Origin: Cyanobacteria bacterium CG_2015-22_32_23 | Lineage (GTDB): Bacteria; Cyanobacteriota; Cyanobacteriia; Cyanobacteriales; Cyanobacteriaceae | NCBI GenBank assembly: GCA_009993045.1 | Contig: JAACUG010000069.1 | Span: forward strand, 1 to 64,000 | Reading direction: 5' to 3' | Length of the DNA: 64,000 bases | Shown here: positions 28,050-37,639 of the stretch, piece after piece | Position numbering within the stretch: position 1 is the stretch's first letter | How the letters are laid out: each line of letters starts with the position of its first letter | Notes under the pieces: model-generated | The model's input: only the letters and a program-made list of their open reading frames with translations | Database searches by the model: none | Told to the model about the DNA's origin: nothing | Translations under genes and position numbers: made by a program

Positions 28050-28769
28050 TTATTTTAACCAAGCAAGGAGAATAATGAAAAAGATACCAGCTTCTAAAAT
28101 TTGAAAATGTAAAGGTAAATTTTGCCACTCTCGAATAATAAATAGTTTAATCACATTCAATTTTGTGCGCCAATTTAGTAGTAAATCTTTAATATTTTCT
28201 AGCCATAATTGAGGATTATCTTTTTCACGCCATTGATAATTAAGAATAGATAAAATGAGGGGAAAACCACCTATTTTGATATTAAAAAGAATATGTAAAG
28301 CAATGAAAAATATAATTATTAACAATGAGAATAGATGTAAAGAATACCAAAAATGATTTAACTCTCCTTTAGGTAACCATTTTTCATTCATCATTTTTCC
28401 ACTAAAAAGAGCAAAAGTTAGAGAAAAAATACTTAAAGTATTAACTGTACGATGTAAACTATACCACCAGATAGGTTTATTGATAACTTTTAACTGTTTT
28501 AAAGTATCATTTTGAACTAATTTTTTCCTCCCTCGATGAAAAGCATAAAGAAGAAAAAAGGGGAATATTAATAATGAGAATAAACCAAAAGTGCCATGAA
28601 TTCCCTCAATTTCCTTCCAATCGGGTAGAAAAATCTTTCCCCAACGTCCATCATAAGTATTGTAAGTCCAAATAGCCGTTAAGATAGCCAAAATAACGAA
28701 AATCCCTTGAAGATTATGGAAAATTCTCAATAGTAATGGTTGATAAGGAGACGATGGCTTATTCATCAT
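28050..28769 (-). CDS. Cytochrome b561-like membrane protein
   Basis: The 239-residue protein has about five membrane helices (roughly 15-35, 55-75, 105-125, 140-165 and 222-238) and conserved His in helices: HNLQG near residue 18, HGTFG near 58, HRTVN near 107, HLFSL near 145 and HILFN near 159. These fit a cytochrome b561 or hydrogenase-type di-heme domain; electron partners are unknown. It starts 3 nt after map and precedes pgl, so it is probably in one operon. Confidence 0.7.
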   Translation of the reverse strand: MMNKPSSPYQPLLLRIFHNLQGIFVILAILTAIWTYNTYDGRWGKIFLPDWKEIEGIHGTFGLFSLLIFPFFLLYAFHRGRKKLVQNDTLKQLKVINKPIWWYSLHRTVNTLSIFSLTFALFSGKMMNEKWLPKGELNHFWYSLHLFSLLIIIFFIALHILFNIKIGGFPLILSILNYQWREKDNPQLWLENIKDLLLNWRTKLNVIKLFIIREWQNLPLHFQILEAGIFFIILLAWLK

Positions 28770-28772
28770 AGA

Positions 28773-29627
28773 TTAATCTCTCATGGTTAAAATTTCATAA
28801 CCATCATTAGTAACTAAAACTGTATGCTCAAACTGTGCTGAAAGTTGTTTATCAGCAGTTACAACCGTCCAGTGATCTTTTAAAGTACGAGTGTGTTTTT
28901 TTCCCTCATTAATAATTGGCTCAATAGCTAGTGTCATTCCTGATTTCAATTGTACATTAGGTAAATCTTTTGTGCGAGTATTAAATACTGAAGGCTCTTC
29001 ATGTAAGTTTCTTCCTACACCATGCCCTACAAAATTTTCTACCACAGAAAAGCCATTTTTTTCCACATAATCTTGAATGGCGATGGCAATATCCATTAAA
29101 TAATTACCAGCTTTTACTTGCTCAATACCTTTATACATAGCAGTTTCAGCTACTTCTAATAATTTTACCGTGCTTCTTTTTACCTTACCAACGGGAAAAG
29201 TAATGCAAGAGTCACCATGAAAACCATTATAAAATGCCCCAGTGTCAATCTTAAGTATATCACCCATTTGAATTACCTTTTTCGGGCTAGGAATACCATG
29301 TACAACTTCATCATTAATACAAGCACAAATAGAGGCGGGAAAACCATGATAACCTTTAAAACTAGGAGTTGCACCCATTTCTCTAATTCTTTTTTCGGCA
29401 TACTCATCTAAATCTGCTGTTGTCATATTCGGTTTAGTAATTTCGCTAATTTCTTTTAAAACAGTAGCGACAATTTTTCCTGATATACGCATGGTTTCTA
29501 TTTCTGCTGCGTTTTTAATTTCTATCCCTTTCCCATTTTTTTTCATGGGAGGTAATCCTTTTGTTTTAGGGGGATTTTCTCGGTTATTTTTGAGGGAATT
29601 AAATAATAAATCTCGTAAATTTTTCAT
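28773..29627 (-). CDS. map: Methionine aminopeptidase, type I
   Basis: The 284-residue enzyme removes the initiator Met. Five metal ligands can be traced: Asp in [10 protein letters not shown], Asp in HGDSCITF, His in [12 protein letters not shown], Glu in AIEPIINEG and Glu in QFEHTVLV. The catalytic core starts near residue 36 ([13 protein letters not shown]); the preceding basic extension, [19 protein letters not shown], is short and lacks the zinc-finger Cys found in some relatives. First gene of the leftward map-cytb561-pgl-FHA string. Confidence 0.96.
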   Translation of the reverse strand: MKNLRDLLFNSLKNNRENPPKTKGLPPMKKNGKGIEIKNAAEIETMRISGKIVATVLKEISEITKPNMTTADLDEYAEKRIREMGATPSFKGYHGFPASICACINDEVVHGIPSPKKVIQMGDILKIDTGAFYNGFHGDSCITFPVGKVKRSTVKLLEVAETAMYKGIEQVKAGNYLMDIAIAIQDYVEKNGFSVVENFVGHGVGRNLHEEPSVFNTRTKDLPNVQLKSGMTLAIEPIINEGKKHTRTLKDHWTVVTADKQLSAQFEHTVLVTNDGYEILTMRD

Positions 29628-29797
29628 TGATTTTTATAATAAAAGTTAGCAGTAAATAATCTTAAATCTTGTGAATATTGATTAATAAGATAACATAGCA
29701 ATCCTATTTAAGTTGTCAGAAAACAATAAGTTAATTTTCCCTAAGTTAAGAGTCAAAATAACTCATAAATTATTTAGGTATATTAAAGTATTAATTG

Positions 29798-30229
29798 TTA
29801 ATTATTAATGGTTAATTGCCCTATCATTCCAGCCTCTTTATGGCCTTTTATGGAACAATATAATTGATAAATACCTTCTTTTTGTGGCACAAAAACCCAA
29901 TCTGCTGTACCTTCTGGCTTTAATTCTAACTCATGAATTGCTCCTTTTATTTCCACTTTTCCTGCTTGTACTTTTTGAGTCCAACTTGCATCAGCGAAGT
30001 CTTTTGCGGTAAAGTAGTGTTTTTCTGGACTAGGATTATCAAGGATTAATTTATATTTTTTCCCTACTTTAAAATCAAACTTATTAGGAATAAACTTTAA
30101 TTCTCCTTGGGCATTTCCTAAGCTAACATTTATTATTTCAATGTCTGTATTTGCTTCCACATTTAAGTTAAAAGTTAAGAAAAAAAAGCAACAAATAAAT
30201 AGGCTAATAATAATTTTTTTTATCTTCAT
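29798..30229 (-). CDS. Secreted cupredoxin (plastocyanin/azurin-like copper protein)
   Basis: A signal peptide (residues 1-26, hydrophobic core IIISLFICCFFFLTF, cleavage near VEA) precedes a 117-residue cupredoxin domain. Type I copper ligands can be assigned as His71 (KHYF), Cys125 (YCSIKGH), His130 and Met135 (EAGM). The Cys-x4-His-x4-Met loop and length differ from ordinary PetE plastocyanin, so it is probably another periplasmic or lumenal copper carrier. It is a single gene, with an operator-like palindrome upstream. Confidence 0.85.
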   Translation of the reverse strand: MKIKKIIISLFICCFFFLTFNLNVEANTDIEIINVSLGNAQGELKFIPNKFDFKVGKKYKLILDNPSPEKHYFTAKDFADASWTQKVQAGKVEIKGAIHELELKPEGTADWVFVPQKEGIYQLYCSIKGHKEAGMIGQLTINN

Positions 30230-30276
30230 TGTTTATATAAACTTACTATATATTTAAGTTAATTATAAGAAATTTT

Positions 30277-30294
30277 ATCCTCAAGATTGAGGAT
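30277..30294. promoter_or_regulatory. Perfect palindrome at the cupredoxin promoter
   Basis: ATCCTCAA-GA-TTGAGGAT has perfect 8-bp arms. On the reverse strand it is followed after nine bases by TATAAT (30262-30267) and then, 38 nt from it including the -10, by the cupredoxin start. It therefore covers the -35 zone, the right place for a repressor or activator site, possibly copper-responsive. Confidence 0.5.
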
Positions 30295-30406
30295 GTTTTA
30301 GCAAACAAAATCGAGTCATGATAATTCTTTTTTCTTCTGTCTCCTTTTTTCCTATCTTCATCGATAATTTTATGATTCAAGGATAATTAAATTATAAATA
30401 GAAATT

Positions 30407-30425
30407 GTGGGCAATGCCCACCCTA
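30407..30425. repeat. Dispersed GTAGGG-associated palindrome
   Basis: GTGGGCA-A-TGCCCAC with 7-bp perfect arms, followed by CCTAC. It lies 24 nt after the mtnP stop in the leftward direction, so it may end or protect the mtnP mRNA. Confidence 0.8.
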
Positions 30426-30448
30426 CAGATACAGAAAAGTTAAACTTA

Positions 30449-31321
30449 TTAAAGGTATTTTTTCAGTATTTCTGTCAATTTTTGTTTCGTCTCTATAGGC
30501 GCTTTATCTAAAGGAGTAAAAATCGCTGTTTTTAAGGCGGAATGTGCTTCACTAACAAAGGGTTTACGGTTAATTAATTTTACCGTTTCCCTAATCACTT
30601 TTTGAGCATTGACGGCGTTTTGATGTAAATTAGCGATAACGGTTTCAACTGTAACATGATCATGCTCTGGATTCCAACAGTCATAATCGGTAACTAAAGC
30701 TAAAGTAGCATAAGCAATTTCCGCTTCTCTAGCAAGTTTAGCTTCTGTTAAATTCGTCATCCCGATAATACTCGCACCCCAACTACGATAAAGATTAGAT
30801 TCGGCAATGGTAGAAAATGCTGGGCCTTCCATACATACATAAGTACCACCATGATGTAAGTCAATATCAGGAAAATCTAAATTTTTGATAGCTTCATCAA
30901 GAATATTTCCTAATTGATTACAAACAGGATTTCCAAAGCCGATATGCGCCACAATTCCATCACCGAAAAAAGTTGCTTCACGATTTTTTGTGCGATCAAT
31001 AAATTGATCAGGTATAACTAAATCTAGGGGTTTAATATGTTGTTGTAGTGAACCAACGGCAGAAGCTGATACAATATACTCCACACCTAACTGTTTTAAT
31101 GCGTAAATATTAGCTCGAAAAGGTAATTCTGTGGGTAATAGATGATGATTTTTGCCATGACGAGGAAGAAAAACTACTCTAGCATTATCTAATGTGCCAA
31201 CGATAAAATTATCCGAAGGTTTCCCAAAAGGCGTATCGAGGGTAATTTCTTCAATGTCTTGTAAGGCTTCCATTTTATATAACCCACTACCGCCAATAAT
31301 ACCAATTTTGATTGCTTCCAT
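30449..31321 (-). CDS. mtnP: S-methyl-5'-thioadenosine phosphorylase
   Basis: The 290-residue protein cleaves methylthioadenosine into adenine and methylthioribose 1-phosphate in methionine salvage. It shows [15 protein letters not shown] (phosphate binding, residues 7-21), [26 protein letters not shown] (split: [13 protein letters not shown], then NIYALK), [15 protein letters not shown] (about 160-174) and [16 protein letters not shown]. These motifs separate it from purine nucleoside phosphorylase. The gene stands alone. Confidence 0.95.
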   Translation of the reverse strand: MEAIKIGIIGGSGLYKMEALQDIEEITLDTPFGKPSDNFIVGTLDNARVVFLPRHGKNHHLLPTELPFRANIYALKQLGVEYIVSASAVGSLQQHIKPLDLVIPDQFIDRTKNREATFFGDGIVAHIGFGNPVCNQLGNILDEAIKNLDFPDIDLHHGGTYVCMEGPAFSTIAESNLYRSWGASIIGMTNLTEAKLAREAEIAYATLALVTDYDCWNPEHDHVTVETVIANLHQNAVNAQKVIRETVKLINRKPFVSEAHSALKTAIFTPLDKAPIETKQKLTEILKKYL

Positions 31322-31473
31322 TGCACTGTTTTAATATAAAAAATATCTCTATCTATATTACTAATATTTTGTACCTAATCCGCTAAAATTCATTTAGATA
31401 ATTAATTTAATTCTTTTAATATTAACTTTAAATTTACTATAATAATTTATAATTAGCTCACTTTAAATAAAAT

Positions 31474-32703
31474 ATGTTTAGGAAAATACGCAACATTATC
31501 AATTTATTTTTTAATAAATCAAGAAACATTAATAATGAGCCTGTTAATAAAGTAAGTTTAATAGTTATTATTATCATTGATTTGTTTATTTTAATTAACG
31601 TTTTTTCGGGATTAGATAGTATTAGTCGATGGTATTTAAGTCCTTATCAAGCCTATCCTTGTTATACTTCATGGCAAAATTATCAACAAAATAATAATCA
31701 AGATAGAGATTTTTTAATAGTAAGTGAAGCCTTAAATAATAATGTAAATTTACCTTCAAGTTATCAAGAATCTTCTCAAGGACATTTAGGGGAAATATCT
31801 TCAATTTGTGTTAATTTTACCAGTCTTAAAGAGCAAATAAATCAGCCTAATAATAAACTGATTTTTACCTCCATAGAAGATAAACAAAAACAAATAACTT
31901 CCCTTCAAGAAAAAAATAAAAATATTCGCAGTCAATATGATTCTACTTTATTAGAAAAAATTGCAGGGCAACCTAATAATTTATCTATAAATCAAGTTGA
32001 AGCTCAAAAAGCAAGGCTAGAATTAGATAAAAATAATCTTAATATAAGTAATCTTCAAGGAGAAATTAAAGACTTAAAACAACAATTATTAACAACTCCT
32101 GAAACCGTCAAATTTATTTCATTTTTAAATTCTGATACTAATTTTAATGAAGTAAAAAAAGGTTATGATCAAGCATCATTTTGGTATCCTAGTATTCAAA
32201 TTATTTTCCAACTTATTTTCTTATTACCTTTAATCTTTATTAGTTTATTTGTTCATAAATTTGCCATAGAAAAAGGATACGACTTACTTACTTTAATGAG
32301 TTGGCATTTATTAGTAATCTTTTTTATCCCGTTACTAATTAAAATATTTGAATTTTTACAGATAGGAGTTATTTTCAAATCTTTACTAGATATTATTACG
32401 ATAATTTTCGGTGGCTTAGTTTTTTTAATCAATTATTTATATATATTTATAATTCCAGCCATTGGTTTTGCTATCATTAAATTTTTTCAGCAAATCGTTT
32501 TTAACCCTAAAAATCAAGCTAGTAAAAGAGTTGAAAAATCTCGTTGTTTAAGTTGTGGAAAAAAAATTTATCATGATCATTTACATTGTCCCCATTGTGG
32601 TTATAGTCAATATGTAGAATGTCATAATTGTCATAATTTAACCTATAAATTAATGCCTTATTGCTCTCATTGTGGCATTACACAAAACATAAATATTTCT
32701 TAA
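31474..32703 (+). CDS. Membrane protein with C-terminal double zinc ribbon
   Basis: The 409-residue protein has one N-terminal membrane helix (residues about 27-47) and a large Gln/Asn-rich external or cytoplasmic region with coiled-coil character (about 125-200). Two or more helices lie between about 230 and 345. The tail is Cys-rich: CLSCG, CPHCG, CHNC and CSHCG (about 362-402), four knuckles that make two zinc ribbons. Function is unknown. Coding is supported by length and by Cys spacing. Its end lies 79 nt from a convergent gene. Confidence 0.75.
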   Translation: MFRKIRNIINLFFNKSRNINNEPVNKVSLIVIIIIDLFILINVFSGLDSISRWYLSPYQAYPCYTSWQNYQQNNNQDRDFLIVSEALNNNVNLPSSYQESSQGHLGEISSICVNFTSLKEQINQPNNKLIFTSIEDKQKQITSLQEKNKNIRSQYDSTLLEKIAGQPNNLSINQVEAQKARLELDKNNLNISNLQGEIKDLKQQLLTTPETVKFISFLNSDTNFNEVKKGYDQASFWYPSIQIIFQLIFLLPLIFISLFVHKFAIEKGYDLLTLMSWHLLVIFFIPLLIKIFEFLQIGVIFKSLLDIITIIFGGLVFLINYLYIFIIPAIGFAIIKFFQQIVFNPKNQASKRVEKSRCLSCGKKIYHDHLHCPHCGYSQYVECHNCHNLTYKLMPYCSHCGITQNINIS

Positions 32704-32781
32704 AGATTCGATTAAATTATTCTAGTTTAAAGACTTTTTTATTATTTAACCATCAGTTAAAAGACAAGGTAAATGCTGTAG

Positions 32782-33234
32782 TTATTTATTGTATAGTTTT
32801 TCTATTTTTTTTACATATTCAGCAGTGGTGCCACTTTTACAACCATTATAATTACCTGTCATCCACCAACAAGCCGTATTACGAATAGTTTGAGCTTCAT
32901 TTTGATTAGTTTGTTTCCATTGTTGATTTAATTCTCTTTGTGCGATACAAGTAACAGTTTTTTGGGCGGCAGTTTTATCTGCGTCAAAAGCTGTAGGAGT
33001 CAATTCTTTTCCTAAACATTGTTTTGTCCAACTAGGGATAATATTAGGTAATACTTGCCACTGGCTATACATTCCATCGTTAGGTTTAATGGGCGGTGCA
33101 GCTAATTTTAGTGCTTCCACAAAGGCGGTTACTTTTGATTCACTAATGTTAGCTTTTGCAGGTAAAGGGTTTAAGCCATAAATAGTTATTGTTACACCTA
33201 TAAATAAAAATTGGATAAATTTTGATGATTTCAT
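32782..33234 (-). CDS. Secreted hypothetical protein with conserved-looking cysteines
   Basis: A signal peptide (residues 1-28, hydrophobic FIQFLFIGVTITIYGLNPL with cleavage near AKA) precedes a domain of about 120 residues with four Cys: CLGKE, TCIAQRE, ACWW and GCKSG. They could form two periplasmic disulphides. No family was recognised. It is convergent with the zinc-ribbon membrane protein gene and divergent from raf1. Confidence 0.7.
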   Translation of the reverse strand: MKSSKFIQFLFIGVTITIYGLNPLPAKANISESKVTAFVEALKLAAPPIKPNDGMYSQWQVLPNIIPSWTKQCLGKELTPTAFDADKTAAQKTVTCIAQRELNQQWKQTNQNEAQTIRNTACWWMTGNYNGCKSGTTAEYVKKIEKLYNK

Positions 33235-33354
33235 GGTTAATTATGCTTTAAATTTGACCATCATATATTAACAATTCTTAGGGATAATTTTATAGTTCAA
33301 GGATGGTAGAATAGCCTCATATTTACTAACGTCTATCTCAATAATTATCACTTT

Positions 33355-34431
33355 ATGACAGAAAATAATAATCCCCTCAGTGTAGAAGAAAAAGAAAAAA
33401 TAATGACATCTTTGTTACATAAAGAAGGCTCTTGGGTAGATTGGGGAAAAGCCTGTCAAATATTGCAACTAGGAGGAGTTAATAGTCAAGAAATTTTTGA
33501 AAATACGGGATTACAAACCAGTCAACAAAATTTAGTCATCGTTGGGGCACAAGTTTATGATAGCTTAGTTAAAGGTGAAGCCCAAGAAGATTTATTAACT
33601 TATTATCAAGGACCTCGCAGTGATGTATTATATGAATTAAGGATTTTAAATCACCAAGAAAGACTCTCCGCAGCAATTTTAGCGAAGGAAAAACAGTTAG
33701 ATGTAGATGGTGCGAAGGAAATAGCTAAAGCTATCAAACATTTTTCTCATCTTTCTCAACCGCCAACGGGTTTTACTCTTCACCCCGGGGATGCCGTCGC
33801 TTATCAACATTGGAAAAATGCGCGTCAGAAAAAAACTTTAGCAGATAAAGCTCGATTAATTGCAGAAGGGTTAAAATTTGCTCATTCTTCTACTGCTAGA
33901 CAACAAATTGAGCAATTATTGACACAAGCCGCTAGTAGCGCATCGACAGCGACACAAAATGCCCCTTTATTGCCTCTTTATCGCATTGAAAATGACGAGC
34001 AATTACCCTGTATTTTACCCGTAGTTGGCACTTTTCCTTTAACGTCTTTAGATTTAAAAAAAGTTCCTATCTTTGAGCAAATCGAGCCTTTTGGCATGGT
34101 AAAAATTAAGGAAAATATCCCTATAGTTTCTATTCCTAGTTGGCAAGTAATTTTAAAGGCGAAAAAACCAGCCGTCATTATGTGTAAAACTGAAGATTTA
34201 CCGAAACTTCCTAGCACTAAATCTGAGGAATTATTAGTAGTAGTTGATTTAGATATTCAGGAATGGGATATAAAAAATTATTGGTTAATCGAAGACGAAA
34301 ATACACTAAAATTTGATTGGTTTCAATCTAACCCTAATGGTAAAATTTTAGGACAATTATTATTAATTTTACGTCCGAAAAAAATCCTTGATGAAGATAA
34401 TTTAACTCAACCTTGGCAAATGGATGATTAA
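33355..34431 (+). CDS. raf1: Rubisco accumulation factor 1
   Basis: The 358-residue protein is Raf1, a dimeric chaperone that brackets RbcL dimers during assembly of the Rubisco octameric core. The N-terminal alpha domain starts with EGSWVDWGKACQILQ (residues about 25-39) and VIVGAQVYDSLVKG. A helical region with YYQGPRSDVLYELRIL follows, then a flexible linker and a C-terminal beta dimerisation domain with FEQIEPFGMVKIKE. Length fits the cyanobacterial family. rbcLXS genes are not in the window. Confidence 0.93.
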   Translation: MTENNNPLSVEEKEKIMTSLLHKEGSWVDWGKACQILQLGGVNSQEIFENTGLQTSQQNLVIVGAQVYDSLVKGEAQEDLLTYYQGPRSDVLYELRILNHQERLSAAILAKEKQLDVDGAKEIAKAIKHFSHLSQPPTGFTLHPGDAVAYQHWKNARQKKTLADKARLIAEGLKFAHSSTARQQIEQLLTQAASSASTATQNAPLLPLYRIENDEQLPCILPVVGTFPLTSLDLKKVPIFEQIEPFGMVKIKENIPIVSIPSWQVILKAKKPAVIMCKTEDLPKLPSTKSEELLVVVDLDIQEWDIKNYWLIEDENTLKFDWFQSNPNGKILGQLLLILRPKKILDEDNLTQPWQMDD

Positions 34432-34535
34432 TAATTTTCTCAATTTTGGTAGCCATGAGAACATTAATCACTATAAACTATTCGTTATAAGTTATAGCTT
34501 GAGTTTCTTCTAGGGTAATAATTAATATTGACGAG

Positions 34536-35588
34536 ATGAGTAACGAATTTAGAGAATTATTGAAAAAAATCGGTAGTGGTGCCCATACCCATAAAGATTT
34601 AACTCGACAAGAAGCGGCTTTAGGGTTAGAAATGATGTTGACTGGAATAGCCACTCCTGCTCAAATTGGTGGTTTTTTGATTGCTCATCGTATTAAACGC
34701 CCTACAGGAGTAGAATTAGCTGGAATGCTAGATAGTTATACTAACTTAGGGGTGAAATTATCAACTATTGATAACTCTCAATATCCTCTCACTATTTTAG
34801 GTATTCCTTATGATGGTAGAACAAGAAGTGCCCCTATATCTCCCGTAACGGCTTTAATTTTAACGGCGATGAATATTCCTGTATTAATGCACGGAGGGGC
34901 AAAAATGCCCACAAAATACGGCTTAACTTTAGCTCAAATTTGGGCAAGTTTAGGTATAGATGTGACTCAATTGTCTTTAACACAAGTAGAGAAATCTCTC
35001 AATGAAACTAATTTTGGTTTTCTTTATTTACCCCAACATTTTCCCCTAGCACATAATTTTGTACAATATCGAGAAGAAATCGGTAAACGTCCTCCTATTG
35101 CTACTTTAGAGTTAATTTGGCAACCCTATCAAGGAAAAAATCATCTGATGGCAGGTTATGTACATCCTCCCACAGAAAAAATGATTAGAGAGGCTTTAAA
35201 ATTAAGACAAATAGAAAAATTTACTTTAATTAAAGGTTTAGAAGGTAGTGGAGATCTTAAATTAAATCAAACTAATATAATTGTAATAAATAATGATAAT
35301 TGTGAGGAAGGATTCCAATATTTGAAAGTTAATCCTCTTCATTATGATTTAAAAGGCAATGATGTTTTATTATCTAGTCATGAAGAATATTTTTCACAAT
35401 TAGAAAAAACTATTAGAGGAGAAAAATCAGCTTTAACTCTTAGTAGTATTCTCAATGGTGGTTTTTATCTTTGGCGATGTGGTGCGATAAATTCTTTGGC
35501 AAATGGTTTTAAAATGGCGCAAGAGTTAATCATAACGGGTAAATTACAAATTCAGCTTGAGAAAATTAAAACTTGTTTTGAACATTAA
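34536..35588 (+). CDS. Anthranilate phosphoribosyltransferase-like protein (TrpD2/YbiB type)
   Basis: The 350-residue protein has the TrpD fold: helical N-terminal domain (LGLEMMLTGIATPAQIGGFL) and phosphoribosyltransferase-like core. The PRPP-binding GTGGDG of true TrpD is replaced by GIPYDGR (residues about 90-96), and HGGAKMPTKYG replaces the HGNR region. It is thus a paralogue like E. coli YbiB/TrpD2, which binds nucleic acid, rather than the tryptophan enzyme. It follows raf1 by about 100 nt on the same strand. Confidence 0.85.
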   Translation: MSNEFRELLKKIGSGAHTHKDLTRQEAALGLEMMLTGIATPAQIGGFLIAHRIKRPTGVELAGMLDSYTNLGVKLSTIDNSQYPLTILGIPYDGRTRSAPISPVTALILTAMNIPVLMHGGAKMPTKYGLTLAQIWASLGIDVTQLSLTQVEKSLNETNFGFLYLPQHFPLAHNFVQYREEIGKRPPIATLELIWQPYQGKNHLMAGYVHPPTEKMIREALKLRQIEKFTLIKGLEGSGDLKLNQTNIIVINNDNCEEGFQYLKVNPLHYDLKGNDVLLSSHEEYFSQLEKTIRGEKSALTLSSILNGGFYLWRCGAINSLANGFKMAQELIITGKLQIQLEKIKTCFEH

Positions 35589-35598
35589 ATATTCATCA

Positions 35599-35844
35599 TT
35601 ACCATTTAAGCACACCTTGATCTTTTCCCTCTTCTATTTTCTTTTTACTATCTGTTTCCATCCATGTAATAATTTGCTCACTGGTTAAGTCATTGATGGG
35701 GATATTAAAATCTTGAGCGATAACTTGTAATAATCTTAAAGATGAAATAGTTAAACGAGTTAAAAATTTTTCTGAAGATGTTAGTAACGCTTTTTCGACT
35801 TCGAGGGATTCTTCTGGGGTTAAAAATTGTTGATTATCGATCAT
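35599..35844 (-). CDS. Small conserved hypothetical protein
   Basis: The 81-residue soluble protein is mostly helical: MIDNQQFLTPEESLEVEKAL, then SSLRLLQVIAQDFNIPINDL and a Lys/Glu-rich tail. I do not recognise the family. An ATG start, good codon use and a convergent position 10 nt from the trpD2-like gene support a real gene. It could be a small regulator or a partner protein, but nothing in the sequence decides this. Confidence 0.65.
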   Translation of the reverse strand: MIDNQQFLTPEESLEVEKALLTSSEKFLTRLTISSLRLLQVIAQDFNIPINDLTSEQIITWMETDSKKKIEEGKDQGVLKW

Positions 35845-35877
35845 AATTTAGGAGTTAAGAGATAAAAGGAAACGGGG

Positions 35878-35898
35878 AGATAGGAGATAGGAGATAGG
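35878..35898. repeat. Short heptanucleotide array, 3 units of AGATAGG
   Basis: Three perfect AGATAGG units, the reverse complement of the CCTATCT unit at 26603-26693. The flank AAACGGGG also corresponds to CCCCGTTT beside that array, so the two loci share more than the unit. Confidence 0.8.
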
Positions 35899-35938
35899 AG
35901 AATATGGAATAATTTATAAACTCATTATTCTCCAAGAA

Positions 35939-35955
35939 TCGGGCTAGAAGCCCGA
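35939..35955. repeat. Perfect 7-bp-stem hairpin in the glyA downstream region
   Basis: TCGGGCT-AGA-AGCCCGA is a compact hairpin without a T-tract on either side. It lies in a 357-bp region without a recognisable gene between the small hypothetical gene and glyA; the region also holds the AGATAGG array and the glyA terminator. Confidence 0.5.
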
Positions 35956-36166
35956 AATACCTAAAATAACGACTCCAACTAAATATTGTCACCTAAAAGT
36001 ACCGTAAAAGTTACTACTTGTTTTAAAGCATCAATTTATAGAATGTCAACGGCAGTTAAAGACGCTACCAATAAAATACTAACTAAAACAATCGCCCCTA
36101 CAATTTCGGCTGGAGTTTTATTGACAACGGTATATTAAGAGCATTGAAATTATATTTGTCATTCTT

Positions 36167-36195
36167 TTTAAAAGAAGTCCCCTCTCTCAAGGGGA
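36167..36195 (-). terminator. Probable rho-independent terminator of glyA
   Basis: On the reverse strand, CCCC and GGGG arms around TTGAGAGA begin just after the glyA stop and are followed by ACTTCTTTT. Position and shape fit a terminator. Confidence 0.65.
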
Positions 36196-36201
36196 TTACA
36201 T

Positions 36202-37485
36202 TTATGCTAAAGCAGGTACAGGGATTCTTAAATGAGGATAAAGTGGGAAGCGATCGCATAATGTTTTTACACGTTTAATACAATCTAATCTCACGGCTTC
36301 ATCTTCAGGATTTAAGAGTCTATCGGCGATAATGTTAGCAACCTCAGTAAATTCTGCTTCTTTTAAGCCTCTGGTGGTTTCTGCTGGTGAACCTAAACGT
36401 AAGCCACTGGTAACAAAAGGAGATTCAGGATCAAAAGGTACAGTATTTTTATTGGCTGTGATGCTAGTTTTACCTAATAATTGATCAGCAATTTTACCAG
36501 TCATACCGATAGAGCGCAAATCTACTAAGTTAAGGTGATTATCTGTACCGCCAGATACCAATTTAAAGCCACGATTTACTAATTGATTACCCAAAGTTTT
36601 GGAATTGAGAATAACTTGCTCACAATAGGTTTTAAATTCGGGTTTCAAGGCTTCTCCGAAGGCGACGGCTTTACCTGCGATAACGTGTTCAAGGGGGCCT
36701 CCTTGAGTACCGGGGAATACCGCTTTATTGAGTTGTTTGCCTAATTCTGCGTCACGAGTGAGGATTAAACCGCCTCTTGGTCCTCTTAATGTCTTATGGG
36801 TAGTCGTGGTTACAACATCGCAATAAGGCACGGGGTTAGGATGTAATCCTGTCGCTACTAAACCAGCAATATGGGCAATGTCTGCTAATAAATATGCTCC
36901 CACTTCGTCCGCAATTTGTCTAAATTTATCAAATTCTATGGTGCGAGGATAGGCAGAATAACCGCAAATAATGAGTTTCGGACGTTCTTTTAAGGCAATT
37001 TCTCTGATTTGATCATAATCTAAACGTTCGGTTTCTTTACTTACACCGTATTGACAAACTTCAAACCATTTACCAGAAACGTTTACAGGCGATCCATGGG
37101 TTAAGTGTCCACCGTGAGACAAATCCATCCCCATGATTTTATCACCCGGTTGGAGAAGGGTTAAAAATACTGCAAAATTAGCCTGTGCGCCTGAATGGGG
37201 TTGTACGTTGGCCATTTCTGCACCAAATAACTCTTTTGCTCGTGCGATGGCCAAATCTTCAGCTTGATCAACGAATTTGCAACCACCATAATAACGTTTT
37301 CCGGGTAAACCCTCGGCATATTTATTGGTTAAAACCGAACCTTGCGCAGCCATTACGGCAGGAGACGTAAAATTTTCACTAGCAATTAATTCTAAATGTC
37401 CTCTTTGACGTTGTAACTCGTTAGCAATAATTTCGGCGATGGCGGGATCTGTATCGGCTAAAAATTCTAAGTTAGTCTGACTCAC
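36202..37485 (-). CDS. glyA: Serine hydroxymethyltransferase
   Basis: The 427-residue PLP enzyme interconverts serine and glycine with tetrahydrofolate and also serves photorespiration in phototrophs. Signatures are [10 protein letters not shown] (residues about 37-46), [15 protein letters not shown] (about 53-67), the PLP-lysine segment [16 protein letters not shown] (Lys near 230) and the C-terminal [16 protein letters not shown] terminator follows. The heptanucleotide array lies upstream, at 37.6 kb. Confidence 0.97.
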   Translation of the reverse strand: MSQTNLEFLADTDPAIAEIIANELQRQRGHLELIASENFTSPAVMAAQGSVLTNKYAEGLPGKRYYGGCKFVDQAEDLAIARAKELFGAEMANVQPHSGAQANFAVFLTLLQPGDKIMGMDLSHGGHLTHGSPVNVSGKWFEVCQYGVSKETERLDYDQIREIALKERPKLIICGYSAYPRTIEFDKFRQIADEVGAYLLADIAHIAGLVATGLHPNPVPYCDVVTTTTHKTLRGPRGGLILTRDAELGKQLNKAVFPGTQGGPLEHVIAGKAVAFGEALKPEFKTYCEQVILNSKTLGNQLVNRGFKLVSGGTDNHLNLVDLRSIGMTGKIADQLLGKTSITANKNTVPFDPESPFVTSGLRLGSPAETTRGLKEAEFTEVANIIADRLLNPEDEAVRLDCIKRVKTLCDRFPLYPHLRIPVPALA

Positions 37486-37639
37486 GTTAATTTAATTTAA
37501 TTTTTTCTATAGATATACCTTAACTATGATAATAGATTGTTGCTTTATCATTCGATCAGAAGTTAAATATTACCTAAATTTACCTCCCTTCGATGGTTTC
37601 AATATCAGATTTAGGCAGGTATCAGGTTTAATTCCCTTG

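Noticed and set aside
34536-35588. Tryptophan-pathway TrpD
   Set aside because: The PRPP-binding GTGGDG motif is replaced by GIPYDGR, so it is a TrpD2-like paralogue and not given the symbol trpD.
36040-36140. Short frames on both strands downstream of glyA; the leftward one reads like a one-helix membrane peptide ending LLVASLTAVDIL
   Set aside because: The leftward frame has no start codon after the preceding stop, and the rightward ATG frame of 31 codons has no ribosome-binding site.
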